Part shown: positions 45,310 to 53,959 of the stretch, one piece after another
Position numbering within the stretch: the stretch's first letter is position 1
Layout: the number at the start of each line of letters is the position of its first letter
DNA from: Vagococcus xieshaowenii
GTDB taxonomy: Bacteria; Bacillota; Bacilli; Lactobacillales; Vagococcaceae
Assembly (NCBI RefSeq): GCF_004792515.1
Contig: NZ_CP038865.1
Span: 1,277,501 to 1,341,500 of the forward strand
DNA length: 64,000 nt
Direction: 5' to 3'
The notes under the pieces: model-generated
Told to the model about the DNA's origin: nothing
Seen by the model: the letters and a program-made list of their open reading frames with translations, nothing else
Database searches by the model: none
Made by a program: the position numbers and the translations under genes

Positions 45310-46323
45310 CTATGCTTTATTTTTTTTCTTAATAAGCAAAATGATAATAATTAGCATAAGAACTATCAGGATACCAATTCCTATATAAATGAATAACATC
45401 GAATTATCTTCTTCAATTGAAACATCTGTCTTATTTAGCTCACGAGCTCTTTCCGCTGTAATTTCAAAATCTTTTTCTAGTTGCCATTTATTCTCTCCAG
45501 AAGAAGCATTAATGTACATCGTATATTTTCCTGCTTCTAGTTTTTTACCATCTAATCTAATTGGAAAAGACATTGTTGTATTAGGTGCCATTTGCATGTT
45601 TTCGTTTGATGCTTCAAATAAAGTTTCGTTTTTTCCCTTTTTTGTTAATTTGGCATCAACTGTTAATTTATTTAAGTACTTTGCAATTGGATTTTGCAAA
45701 TCTGAATAAATGACATTACGTCCATTCAATTGATCTGGTCTAACATTTATTAGTTTCAAATCAGAGTCTAAAGAAATTTCATTTTGTCTTAATAGTAAAG
45801 CGATGGAATAAGCAAACTTATTCTCAATTGCCATACTTTGGCTTTCACTCTTTTCTTTTTTTTCTTTTTTTTCTTCTAATTCTTTAAAAGTAATACCACC
45901 CGCTACAATACCATTAAATTTATTTTTAGGCATTGAAATCTTTAATTTATATTCACATGTTTCATTGGCTGGTATTTTTATTGTTTGCTCATTAGCTTTG
46001 ACGTAATCTTTTATATTAAAAGGTGCTGTTTCATCCACTGATTTTTCCGTTTTACTGTAATCAACAACACCATTAATATTAGTAGTGGCTGGTTCAATGG
46101 ATACTTCAACTTCAATTTCCCTATTAGTATGATTTTTTATTTTTGTAATAATTTCTTGCTGCTTATTAGGTTCCATTACTAAATCATAATAAGTACTTCC
46201 TTCACGCTGATTGTTTGGCAATACCGTATCTACACTAAAATTAAACTCAGAGGCTGAAACGAACTCTGCTGCTGTGACCATTGAGCTAAATAACGTAATC
46301 AATAATAAACAAATTTTTTTCAT
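45310..46323 (-). CDS. DUF916/DUF3324 WxL-interacting membrane protein
   Basis: 337-aa protein with signal peptide (to about 24), a DUF916 domain (FSVDTVLPNNQREGSTYYDLVMEPNKQQ), a DUF3324 domain (from about 175), and a C-terminal membrane helix (about 307-330) with KKKNKA inside. Proteins of this type bind WxL partners and peptidoglycan, and are found in every complete WxL locus. First gene of the operon with the LPQTG and three WxL genes. Start 46323 chosen for GGAGAG spacing; the ATG three codons earlier is too close to that site. Confidence 0.9.
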   Translation of the reverse strand: MKKICLLLITLFSSMVTAAEFVSASEFNFSVDTVLPNNQREGSTYYDLVMEPNKQQEIITKIKNHTNREIEVEVSIEPATTNINGVVDYSKTEKSVDETAPFNIKDYVKANEQTIKIPANETCEYKLKISMPKNKFNGIVAGGITFKELEEKKEKKEKSESQSMAIENKFAYSIALLLRQNEISLDSDLKLINVRPDQLNGRNVIYSDLQNPIAKYLNKLTVDAKLTKKGKNETLFEASNENMQMAPNTTMSFPIRLDGKKLEAGKYTMYINASSGENKWQLEKDFEITAERARELNKTDVSIEEDNSMLFIYIGIGILIVLMLIIIILLIKKKNKA

Positions 46324-46598
46324 TATGTACATCTCTCCTTAAGTTCTTCATTTGATTTAGTTTAATCGTCCAATTTATTAAACATTAATTCATGAAAGAC
46401 AGTTAATCATTCCCTACCAAATTCCTAGTACTTTATCATATTAACGAAAAAAATTTAAAAGAAACAGTTCAAAAAAAAAATATAAAAAACATTTTTGAAC
46501 TGTTGGACATTTATATATTTATATGATTAACTTTAAATACTTAGATATATTCTTAAAATTTATTATTTAACAGTTAGAGGAAACAAAGGAGTGAAACG
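46324..46598. other. Divergent regulatory region between the WxL operon and the Mga-like gene
   Basis: 275 bp without a gene. Contains the 13-bp-arm palindrome (46463-46504). On the minus strand a TATGAT (-10 candidate, near 46436) lies 21 bp beyond the left arm with only a poor -35. On the plus strand TTGAAC inside the right arm (46496-46501) could serve as -35 for the regulator gene with AT-rich -10 candidates (TTATAT) after 17-18 bp. Confidence 0.5.
46463..46504. promoter_or_regulatory. Palindromic candidate operator
   Basis: AACAGTTCAAAAA (46463-46475) and TTTTTGAACTGTT (46492-46504) are perfectly complementary over 13 bp with a 16-bp AT-only centre. No T-run follows, so terminator function is unlikely. 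Its place between an Mga-like gene and the operon it probably controls makes it the best candidate for that regulator's binding site. Confidence 0.6.
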
Positions 46599-48074
46599 AT
46601 GTTATTACCAAGTCGAACCAAAAAATTTGTAGATTTAATAAATGAGGTGGAGTTTCGACCTAAAGAAATCAACTATATTTTAAATAAATACAAGATTTCA
46701 AGCGCAACTCTTATTCGCTTATCTAATGAATTAAACAATCTTATTCATCCTTCCAAGCTCGTGTCTAACGGCAATATCTTAAGTCTAGAGCTTGCCAATC
46801 ACCACTCAAGTGACTATTGTATTTCAAAAGCTCTGCAAAACTCTTTAGAGTATAATCTTCTTTTAAAAATTTTTTTTGACGAAAGCTACACTATTTCTTC
46901 ACTAGCAGAAGCCCTATTCACAAGTGAATCGACTATTAAACGAACTATTAAGGATATTAACTTAAATTTAAGTCCTCTTAATTATAAAATTTCTACAAAA
47001 CCTGTGAGAATTATTGGAGATGAAATAAAAATCCGTCATTTTTTTATTATTTTAATTAAAGAAATGTTTGGTTTAGAAAATTTACCTTTCAAAAATGAAG
47101 ATTTATATTTTGTAGAACAAGTTTACAATAACCTCCATACTAAATTCGGTTCAGAATATTGTCGTCAAGATTTACTAAATTTACAATTATTTTCTTTAGT
47201 TTCTCTTCAAAGGGAGATTAATAGTAATACCTTTACTATTAATCCTAATCTAATTTCAAATAGAGAAACTATAATTAACTCTCTAATATCTAAGAAGCCT
47301 AATCTTTTCATACCAGAATACAAGGGTGTTTCTTATATTAAAATATTCCATTTTTTACTTACCGATAGGTACTTTCTAGAAAAAAACGATGACTTATCAT
47401 TAAATAACGATAGGATTAAAAAAATCGGTCTTTTTTTAGATGAAATCGAACATGTATTTATTTATAAATACTCAGAAGACAACCGTAATAAATTATTAAA
47501 AAAAATATATGATATTATTTGGGGATACTTATCAATTCCGGATAGTTACGAATCTGCCAATAACTATTATAAAAAGTTTTTCAATGAAAATGATTTTTTT
47601 CTTGAAAACATGAACGATATTTTCAAAATAATTTTCAACAAACATTTCCAGAATACATCAAAAAATAACATGTATATGATCTTCTTTAGTATGATTACCG
47701 AAACTGATAATTTACTCGAAAATTTCATGAAAAATATTAAACCTGTAGAGATTCTAGTTTATGTAAATTTTGATTTTTCTTTTAATTCTTATCTTAAAAA
47801 TAAACTTAAACTTATTTTACCTGGTGAAAACACCTTAAAGTTTATCGATGAAAGACAATCAATTAAGTTCGATGAATCTTTTTTTAATGATTATGATTTA
47901 GTTATCACTAATCATTTCTTTGATGATGCCCCCAAAATTGATAACTATATAATTATTTCTCATTTCTTATCAGAAATTGATTTAACTAAAATAAAAAAAT
48001 TACATTCAAATATTTTGAAAAAGAAATTCAATACTATCGCAGATGAAATGATTCATCGTGCTTTAAGTAATTAA
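46599..48074 (+). CDS. Mga-like transcriptional regulator
   Basis: 491-aa protein with the Mga layout: an N-terminal winged-helix region (about 5-65), the HTH_Mga segment (about 85-135: LLLKIFFDESYTISSLAEALFTSESTIKRTIKDIN), a long helical middle part resembling PRD/Mga domains, and a C-terminal part ending in the EIIB-like region (VEILVYVNFDFSFNSYLKN; TNHFFDD). Such regulators activate surface-protein genes in streptococci and enterococci. Divergent from the WxL operon. Very AT-rich codon use (many Asn, Lys, Ile, Phe). Ribosome site AAAGGAGTG. Predicted to control the island; not shown. Confidence 0.8.
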   Translation: MLLPSRTKKFVDLINEVEFRPKEINYILNKYKISSATLIRLSNELNNLIHPSKLVSNGNILSLELANHHSSDYCISKALQNSLEYNLLLKIFFDESYTISSLAEALFTSESTIKRTIKDINLNLSPLNYKISTKPVRIIGDEIKIRHFFIILIKEMFGLENLPFKNEDLYFVEQVYNNLHTKFGSEYCRQDLLNLQLFSLVSLQREINSNTFTINPNLISNRETIINSLISKKPNLFIPEYKGVSYIKIFHFLLTDRYFLEKNDDLSLNNDRIKKIGLFLDEIEHVFIYKYSEDNRNKLLKKIYDIIWGYLSIPDSYESANNYYKKFFNENDFFLENMNDIFKIIFNKHFQNTSKNNMYMIFFSMITETDNLLENFMKNIKPVEILVYVNFDFSFNSYLKNKLKLILPGENTLKFIDERQSIKFDESFFNDYDLVITNHFFDDAPKIDNYIIISHFLSEIDLTKIKKLHSNILKKKFNTIADEMIHRALSN

Positions 48075-48082
48075 TTTTAAAA

Positions 48083-48130
48083 AAACAAAGCCACTAGTAA
48101 AAAAAGAAATTACTAGTGGCTTTGTTTTTT
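48083..48130 (+). terminator. Bidirectional terminator with a stop codon inside
   Basis: Perfect 17-bp arms AACAAAGCCACTAGTAA (48084-48100) and complement (48110-48126), A-run and T-run on the outer sides. It ends the Mga-like gene; on the minus strand it contains the last codons and the TAG stop (48094-48096) of the signal peptidase gene. Confidence 0.85.
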
Positions 48131-48657
48131 TTATATAATAATTCAAACTGACTTAATGGAAACAACTTTCCTTTTACTTGTTCAATTATTTGCTCCTCAT
48201 CTATCAAACCAAACATTCTACTATCTCTAGAATATTCCAAATTATCCCCTATCACAAAATATTTATTAAATGGGATGTGGGTATGAGATCGTAATTCTAT
48301 TAATGTTTCATTGGATACCCTAAAATTATATAAAAAATCAGAATTTCTAATCATTTTATTAACAATAGATACATTATTTCCTGATCTTACAATTCCATCT
48401 CCTGGAATACCTATTACTCGCTTTATTAACAACTCTTCAGAATTATTTTCCTTTATTACAACAATACTATACCGATTAATTGTTTTTACCTTTGTTGTCA
48501 CAACATAGTCCCCGTTCTTCACTGTAGGCACCATAGAATTACCTGATATCATATGAATTGAAGGCTTTACAGTAATTCGTATAATCAATAATAGTATTAT
48601 AATAAACATTATTACTATACTTTGTACTAATATTTTCGTCGATTTAAACTTTATCAT
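48094..48657 (-). CDS. Type I signal peptidase (downstream copy of the cluster)
   Basis: 187-aa membrane protease that cleaves secretory signal peptides. One N-terminal helix (about 8-27), catalytic Ser in SGNSMVPTVKNGD, catalytic Lys in LLIKRVIGIPGD, and box E VIGDNLEYSRDSRMFG. All S26 motifs are intact. The last residues are encoded inside a transcription terminator, which is odd; the tail NKATSNFFFY has no family match. It follows the hydrolase gene by 162 bp and a terminator, so it may be transcribed alone. Good site GGAGG before the ATG. Confidence 0.9.
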   Translation of the reverse strand: MIKFKSTKILVQSIVIMFIIILLLIIRITVKPSIHMISGNSMVPTVKNGDYVVTTKVKTINRYSIVVIKENNSEELLIKRVIGIPGDGIVRSGNNVSIVNKMIRNSDFLYNFRVSNETLIELRSHTHIPFNKYFVIGDNLEYSRDSRMFGLIDEEQIIEQVKGKLFPLSQFELLYKKNKATSNFFFY

Positions 48658-48717
48658 AAAACTACCTCCAAAAACATTTCACTAATCTATTTAACAACTA
48701 TTGAATTTTTAATTAAT

Positions 48718-48752
48718 AAAAAAACCAATGACGACATGTTCACTGGTCTTTT
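48718..48752 (-). terminator. Terminator after the GH73/CHAP hydrolase gene
   Basis: Minus-strand stem ACCAGTGA...TCATTGGT (one G-U pair), nine-base loop, TTTTTTT. Confidence 0.75.
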
Positions 48753-48819
48753 ATATAATATTGAGGTTCAATAAGGTAATTATATAATAATTTTATTATT
48801 TTAGTAAAGTATTACGTTT

Positions 48820-51114
48820 TTACTTAGCTTCAATATATTTCACTTGTGTTGAGCGTGCGATATCGTTTGAAATAATACGATAAGAAACACGTGTGCCACC
48901 TAAGACATTTCCTTCTGAAATTAATATACCATCTTTTGTGACTGCTTCAACAAACGCCACATGTCCATATTCACTGCTAGATCCTGCAACTCCTGGTAAG
49001 AATGAAACTAAATAGCCGGCTTTAGGTGTATTGCTTACTTTATAACCTAATTTAGCTCCCTTAGTTCCCCATTCTCCACCATTACCCATATAATCATCTA
49101 CCGTCATACCTAGTTGCGCCACACGGTTAAACGCATACCATGTACACTGACCAATTGGATAAGAACCTGAAGTGTTATAATTTTTTTGGTTAAAATCGGG
49201 GAATTTCATCAAACGACGATATTCTTTTGGAATCTCATTTCTAGATTGTAAAATGCCTGATGTTGTTCCAGTATAAGTTTTATCTAATTTTGGTTCATCA
49301 TATTGTGTTAAATCATACGCAGCAATTAAACTAATGATTTTTTTATCATATTGTGTATCCGTTGCGTATTTACCTGTTAAACTTTGCGCAGCTGAAATAT
49401 AGTTATTAGCTTCTGATCGCCATGCTTCTTTATAAAAATCTGATTGCCATCCTGTACCACTCTTGATTAATGACACATAATCTTTAAGAGATTCTTGATA
49501 ACTAGGATATTTTCTAAACGCTGATTGGATAGCATAAAGATTTCCTTTACCATCGTCTTCATTTGTTGCCATTGAAACGCTCTGACTTTGGTATTGTCCT
49601 TTTATGCCAAATAAATTATGGTTAGGTGCTTGTGCTAAACCACTTGTTCCAGAGGCACTTTCTAACAATGCTTGTGCAATCATAACAGATGCAAAAACAT
49701 CATATTTTAAACCTAATTCACGCGCTCCTTCTCCAATAGATTTAACAAATTTTTCTGTTAACGGATTGGTTTGAAAATTTAAAGAAGCAGGGTATTGTTT
49801 TAATAATTTTTCCCCTTCTTTATTTAAAGTTAGCTTTTCATTTCGATAGATAGTTTGATCATCACTTTCGACATAGTACTGAGTTACCACTTCATAGTGA
49901 TCATCACCATCTTTTTCTACCGTGATTAACAAATCATCGCCGATATATAAACCATACTGCGTTTGATTCATATAATTTGTCCAAACAACAATATCGCCTA
50001 CAGCAATTGTTTCTGAAGCAGATAATGGCTTAGTTTGTTTGGTCAATAAATCTTGGTCAAAATATTCATTACCTAACCATGTCATTAAAGCTCTTGAGGT
50101 AATAGGAGTAGGCTTAACCTTATTTTCTTTATTTTCTTCATGCTTTTTATGTTGTTCATTTTTTTTGTCTTTTGTTGAAGGTTCTTCAAATTGCTCTTTG
50201 CCTACCAACAATAAACTACCATAAATAAGAACAGCTTCTTGCTCTGACTTTAGTTCAGATAATAAAGGTAAACGGTAATTTAATAGATTAGACGTTGCAA
50301 ATTCTTCAGACTGTTCACCTAAGTCGATCTGCGTATTAAATGACGGACCTGAAGTGGCTGCTTTTGTGCTTACTCGATTATCCGTTGTTGATTGCTTATT
50401 ATTTTGTTTCGTTTTAGAAGCTGCTACTGGTTGATTATTTCCTTCTTTATGAGGTTTTATTTCGTCTTTACCTGGTTTTAAATTATTCACTGGCTTCTTC
50501 CCCGGATTATTATCTTTGCCGGGTTTTTGATTAGCTACTGGCTGTTCACCTTTGTCTACGGATGATGAACTATCTTCTTTATTAGGCGACTCTTTACTTG
50601 TCTCAGTTGTTTCTGTCGAATTTTCACTTGTTTCAGTGGTTGTATTAGTCACAGAACCTTCTGATTCAGTAGATGACACCGTCTCCTCTGTACTTTCTTG
50701 AGCGTCAGAAGTAGTAGTTTCTTCGGTTGTTTGAGATTCCTCAGGTAATGTCTGACTAGAATCAGTTGTTGATTCTGGAATATTTTCTTCCGTTGTTTCA
50801 GTCATTTCTGTTGTTTCTGTAGTCACTTGATCTGTTGTCTCTTCGATTAATTCGCTAGAGTCTTTTGGTATTTCTTCACTTGATTCTATTATTTCTAATG
50901 ATTGATCTGGTAATACTGATATAACATCATCTTCACTGTTCTTATTCCCCATAAACTCTTCTGTTGTATATGAATTAGACATAGTCTCTGAATCAACTAT
51001 ATCTAATTCATCCGCCATTAATGGTTTAGTTTGAATCATTCCTTTTACAAAACTAGTTAATTCTAAACCAGCAAATATAACTAAAGATATCACAATTATT
51101 TTTTTTATTTTCAT
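48820..51114 (-). CDS. Secreted peptidoglycan hydrolase with glucosaminidase (GH73) and CHAP domains
   Basis: 764-aa exported hydrolase. Signal segment with a long c-region ending PLMA|DE (after Ala34); a Ser/Thr/Glu-rich then Lys/Pro/Asn-rich stalk (about 40-260); a domain at about 295-415 reading like an NlpC/P60 fold (VGDIVVWTNYMNQTQYGLYIG) but without a Cys or His in the expected places; GH73 glucosaminidase (about 455-605, catalytic Glu485 in ALLESASG, HNLFGIKG, FRKYPSY); CHAP amidase/endopeptidase (about 650-762, Cys657 in GQCTWYAFN, His718 in YGHVAFVE). It should cut both glycan and peptide. ATG 51114 has GAGAGGGA. Fifth in the minus-strand cluster after the DivIVA-like gene. Confidence 0.88.
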   Translation of the reverse strand: MKIKKIIVISLVIFAGLELTSFVKGMIQTKPLMADELDIVDSETMSNSYTTEEFMGNKNSEDDVISVLPDQSLEIIESSEEIPKDSSELIEETTDQVTTETTEMTETTEENIPESTTDSSQTLPEESQTTEETTTSDAQESTEETVSSTESEGSVTNTTTETSENSTETTETSKESPNKEDSSSSVDKGEQPVANQKPGKDNNPGKKPVNNLKPGKDEIKPHKEGNNQPVAASKTKQNNKQSTTDNRVSTKAATSGPSFNTQIDLGEQSEEFATSNLLNYRLPLLSELKSEQEAVLIYGSLLLVGKEQFEEPSTKDKKNEQHKKHEENKENKVKPTPITSRALMTWLGNEYFDQDLLTKQTKPLSASETIAVGDIVVWTNYMNQTQYGLYIGDDLLITVEKDGDDHYEVVTQYYVESDDQTIYRNEKLTLNKEGEKLLKQYPASLNFQTNPLTEKFVKSIGEGARELGLKYDVFASVMIAQALLESASGTSGLAQAPNHNLFGIKGQYQSQSVSMATNEDDGKGNLYAIQSAFRKYPSYQESLKDYVSLIKSGTGWQSDFYKEAWRSEANNYISAAQSLTGKYATDTQYDKKIISLIAAYDLTQYDEPKLDKTYTGTTSGILQSRNEIPKEYRRLMKFPDFNQKNYNTSGSYPIGQCTWYAFNRVAQLGMTVDDYMGNGGEWGTKGAKLGYKVSNTPKAGYLVSFLPGVAGSSSEYGHVAFVEAVTKDGILISEGNVLGGTRVSYRIISNDIARSTQVKYIEAK

Positions 51115-51169
51115 ATTTCCCTCTCTTTTTATAAAGAAATTATCAACCAGCATACTTCCTAATAATAAA

Positions 51170-52180
51170 CTAAATTTCTACATTATAATCCAATAATTCC
51201 GAATTGAAATTTTGATCTAATAATTTATCTTCATTTTCTAGTTCCTTAAAAAAATCAATTGCAGCCATTGAGGTGTTTTCAGATTCTTCTAATTTTAAAT
51301 CGTCTATCTTCCTTTGATACATAGTGGCTAATTGTTGTCTAAATGTTCTATCTTCATACTTAATCTCTTCTAATTGTTGTTTTAACATACTGCATTCTTG
51401 ACCTAAATTTGTAATAGACTTATTTATCTGGGAAACAAGTTCTTCTCTTTTAATCCTCAATGTATTTAACTGCTCTTTAACTGACGTTTTTTCTTTAGCT
51501 AATTGCTGAAATAATTTTTCTCGTTGTTTTTTTGCCTCATTAACAAAATTTTCTTTTTCCAACTCAAAATCGACATAAAACTGCTCTCTTTCATCGAATG
51601 CTTTTTGTACTATTAAAGTAGCTTTTGTATTTGCTTCTTGTGTAATTTTTAGTGTAGTTTCATTGGCTTCATTTATAATATACTTTGCTTTTTCATTAGC
51701 CTCATCTATTAGTTGTTTTTTCTTATTTTCAACATCAATAAAATCTTCCTGTATCTTTTGAGCATATTCTTCTAACTTTTCCTTTCCTTCAATTATTAAA
51801 GCCTGCGCTCTATTAATAGCATCATCTTTTAATCCTTCTGTACTATCAACCAGCATTAAAAGTTCTTCGTTTTTTTTATTAATTTTTAGATTATGTCGTA
51901 GTAATTCTTCATTTTCACTCTTTATTCTCTGCATTTCCTGAACATATTTATTAGTTTCAATATCTAGACTCTTTCTCAGCTCTTGCTCTTGTTTATAAAG
52001 CGTATTCAAATGTAAGTGCTCTTCTTTTAATTCATTATTTTTTTCATTAAGAGCATTATTAATATTCTCTAATTTAGATTGTTTTTCTAATAAATCATTG
52101 ATGTAGTTATCAACTTCTTTTTTTGAATATCCTGTCATAACTGTTTGAAATTTAAAAGTTTCCACTTTTTTATTATTCAA
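51170..52180 (-). CDS. DivIVA-like coiled-coil protein
   Basis: 336-aa cytoplasmic protein. Residues after the start (ETFKFQTVMTGYSKKEVDNYINDLLEK) fit the DivIVA N-terminal lipid-binding domain, which recognises curved membrane. The rest is nearly continuous coiled coil with repeats such as DEANEKAKYIINEANETTLKITQEANTKA. It is not the cell-division divIVA, which lies with ylm genes elsewhere. I chose TTG 52180: GGAG lies nine bases upstream, while ATG 52189 directly abuts it. 16 bp after the coiled-coil gene. Inferred role: placing the hydrolase and export machinery at poles or septum. Confidence 0.75.
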   Translation of the reverse strand: MNNKKVETFKFQTVMTGYSKKEVDNYINDLLEKQSKLENINNALNEKNNELKEEHLHLNTLYKQEQELRKSLDIETNKYVQEMQRIKSENEELLRHNLKINKKNEELLMLVDSTEGLKDDAINRAQALIIEGKEKLEEYAQKIQEDFIDVENKKKQLIDEANEKAKYIINEANETTLKITQEANTKATLIVQKAFDEREQFYVDFELEKENFVNEAKKQREKLFQQLAKEKTSVKEQLNTLRIKREELVSQINKSITNLGQECSMLKQQLEEIKYEDRTFRQQLATMYQRKIDDLKLEESENTSMAAIDFFKELENEDKLLDQNFNSELLDYNVEI

Positions 52181-52196
52181 TCTTTTCATCTCCTAA

Positions 52197-52727
52197 TTAA
52201 TTATTCTCGAATAAATTATCTATTTCATAAAATAGCTGTTCACTAAACAACTGTAAATCTTGATCTAAATTTTTCAAATTCTCTTTAACATTTTCGTCAT
52301 CTAATTTTTGATTACTTTTTTCTTTTAATCCATCATTAAGCAATAAATTATCGTCTGAACTCACTTTTTTAGAACTCTTAGAAGTTGCATTTTTAAGTGA
52401 ATTTTCTGATTTTATATCTTTTTTATCCAACTCAAATTCCAATCTAGCAATGTTATCTAATATATCTAGTATCTTAAAACTTTGATTTTTATTATTCAAA
52501 ATAATCTCCTGTTCACTAATTGAACGCTCTTTTTTTTCATTTTCTAATGATTCTTTCAAGTTATTTATTTCTGTTTTTAAAATACGAATCTCTTTGTTTT
52601 TTTTTCTCTCCATTTTTAAACTATCTGACAAATCAAACAAATTTTGATATGTATTATCAAAAGTCACTTCATCCATCAAATCAATTTCACTTATCATTGA
52701 TTGTACAGAAAAAAACTTCTCCATCAT
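52197..52727 (-). CDS. Coiled-coil protein of unknown function
   Basis: Unrecognised 176-aa charged protein without signal or membrane helix. Two predicted coiled-coil stretches (about 35-110: LKTEINNLKESLENEKKERS) are joined to a Ser/Lys/Asn-rich middle and a short C-terminal helix (LQLFSEQLFYEIDNLFENN). ATG 52727 follows AAGGTGG by six bases, and its upstream stop/start spacing with the membrane protein gene is 1 bp, so these two are coupled. It probably forms a complex with the DivIVA-like or membrane protein; that is inference from order only. Confidence 0.65.
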   Translation of the reverse strand: MMEKFFSVQSMISEIDLMDEVTFDNTYQNLFDLSDSLKMERKKNKEIRILKTEINNLKESLENEKKERSISEQEIILNNKNQSFKILDILDNIARLEFELDKKDIKSENSLKNATSKSSKKVSSDDNLLLNDGLKEKSNQKLDDENVKENLKNLDQDLQLFSEQLFYEIDNLFENN

Positions 52728-52728
52728 A

Positions 52729-53457
52729 TTAATCCACCTTTCCATATTCATAATTCGATTCCAATTTATCTGTCATCGTATTCCTAATATAATGAAATTG
52801 TTCAACTAACTCATTTTTTTGATTAAATTTAATTAATACTTCAATAATACTTCTGTTTGCAGATAGTTCTTCGATAAAATAATTTTGATTTTTTTTTATC
52901 TCATCTGCTTGAATATTCTCAACACTTAAACTACTAAAATTAATTATCAGTAGTTTCTTTTCTTGATTATAAATAACTACTGGACTAGTATATCCAAAAT
53001 ATGGATAAATTTTATTAGCTATATTAACTTCTAGTTTTTCAATTTCTTTTTGGTCTACATTATTTTTCGGGAAAATTTGAGATAATTCTATACCATTTGA
53101 GGGATATTCTCTAACTGGAAGCTCATTTAATAACTCTTGGTACTTTAAGTGTATTATCTCTATTTCTTCTCTGACACCAGCTAACTCTCCAACTAGTGAT
53201 GACTGTTTAATTTCATACACAATAAGTTTATATGTCATTAAAATTGTAGATCCAACTGACAAAATGGCAACCAAAACTAAAATTTTTACATGATTAACCA
53301 TTTGTATCATTTGGTATTTTAAAAACTTACGCTTAAAATCTTCAGAATATCGTCTCAATTTACTTATTTTATTTATATTCATCTGAATTATTGCTCTAGG
53401 AACTACTAAAACAGTCATCGTTATTAAAATGGATATAATTATAAATAATAGCAACAT
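52729..53457 (-). CDS. Membrane protein with two helices and an extracellular domain
   Basis: Unrecognised 242-aa protein. First helix at the very N-terminus (MLLLFIIISILITMTVLVVP), a basic cytoplasmic loop (KISKLRRYSEDFKRKFLKYQ), second helix (about 57-78), then about 160 residues predicted outside with a short coiled coil (LVGELAGVREEIEIIHLKYQELLNEL) and a mixed alpha/beta part. GGGAG before the ATG. It lies between the first signal peptidase and the coiled-coil gene. The layout would allow it to link the cytoplasmic coiled-coil/DivIVA proteins to the wall side. Confidence 0.65.
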   Translation of the reverse strand: MLLLFIIISILITMTVLVVPRAIIQMNINKISKLRRYSEDFKRKFLKYQMIQMVNHVKILVLVAILSVGSTILMTYKLIVYEIKQSSLVGELAGVREEIEIIHLKYQELLNELPVREYPSNGIELSQIFPKNNVDQKEIEKLEVNIANKIYPYFGYTSPVVIYNQEKKLLIINFSSLSVENIQADEIKKNQNYFIEELSANRSIIEVLIKFNQKNELVEQFHYIRNTMTDKLESNYEYGKVD

Positions 53458-53479
53458 ATTTTTCTCCCTTCTTTAAATT

Positions 53480-53959
53480 TTAATTTATTCTTCCCACTTT
53501 ATTAAAAGGATATACTCGATATGTTAGAATGCCTTCAACATCTTCCTTATTAACAAATCCAAATTTTCTACTATCGTTAGAGATTCCTCTATTATCACCT
53601 ATAACAAAATACTGATTTTCAGGAATTTTATTGTAGTAAGATAACTCTTTAGCTACCTTTATATCTAACTCAAATTTGCTTACAGAAGCATAATTATCTT
53701 CTTCTTTATTAGTAATAATAATTTGATTATGAGCTATAATATATTCGTCTCCTGGCATCCCAATTACTCTTTTTAATAGTAAAGATCCGCTCTCCTTATT
53801 TTCAAAACCAATCAATGAATATCTAGGAACTAATTTAGTTTTCTTGATTAAAATTATATCATTATTATGGATTGTTGGTTCCATGCTTCTACCATTAATA
53901 GAATGAATTTTAAATAGAAAGTTAAATACTATAATAAATATTAAAGTGATTATATTCAC
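53480..53959 (-). CDS. Type I signal peptidase (upstream copy), start disturbed by a poly-A tract
   Basis: S26 signal peptidase with Ser in NGRSMEPTIHNNDI, Lys in LLLKRVIGMPGD and VIGDNRGISNDSRKFG. From GTG 53959 it is 159 aa with one N-terminal helix, but that GTG has no ribosome site. A TTG at 53981 has GAGGG six bases upstream and would add MKKKIVLV if the A-tract between them (11 A, 53968-53978) had 10; as written it is out of frame. So either the tract varies, slippage restores the frame, or the sequence has an extra base. First gene of the cluster; 22 bp before the membrane protein gene. Confidence 0.85.
   Translation of the reverse strand: MNIITLIFIIVFNFLFKIHSINGRSMEPTIHNNDIILIKKTKLVPRYSLIGFENKESGSLLLKRVIGMPGDEYIIAHNQIIITNKEEDNYASVSKFELDIKVAKELSYYNKIPENQYFVIGDNRGISNDSRKFGFVNKEDVEGILTYRVYPFNKVGRIN

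Noticed and set aside
46463-46504. Palindrome as a transcription terminator
   Set aside because: No T-run follows on either strand and the flanking genes are divergent, so neither needs a terminator here.
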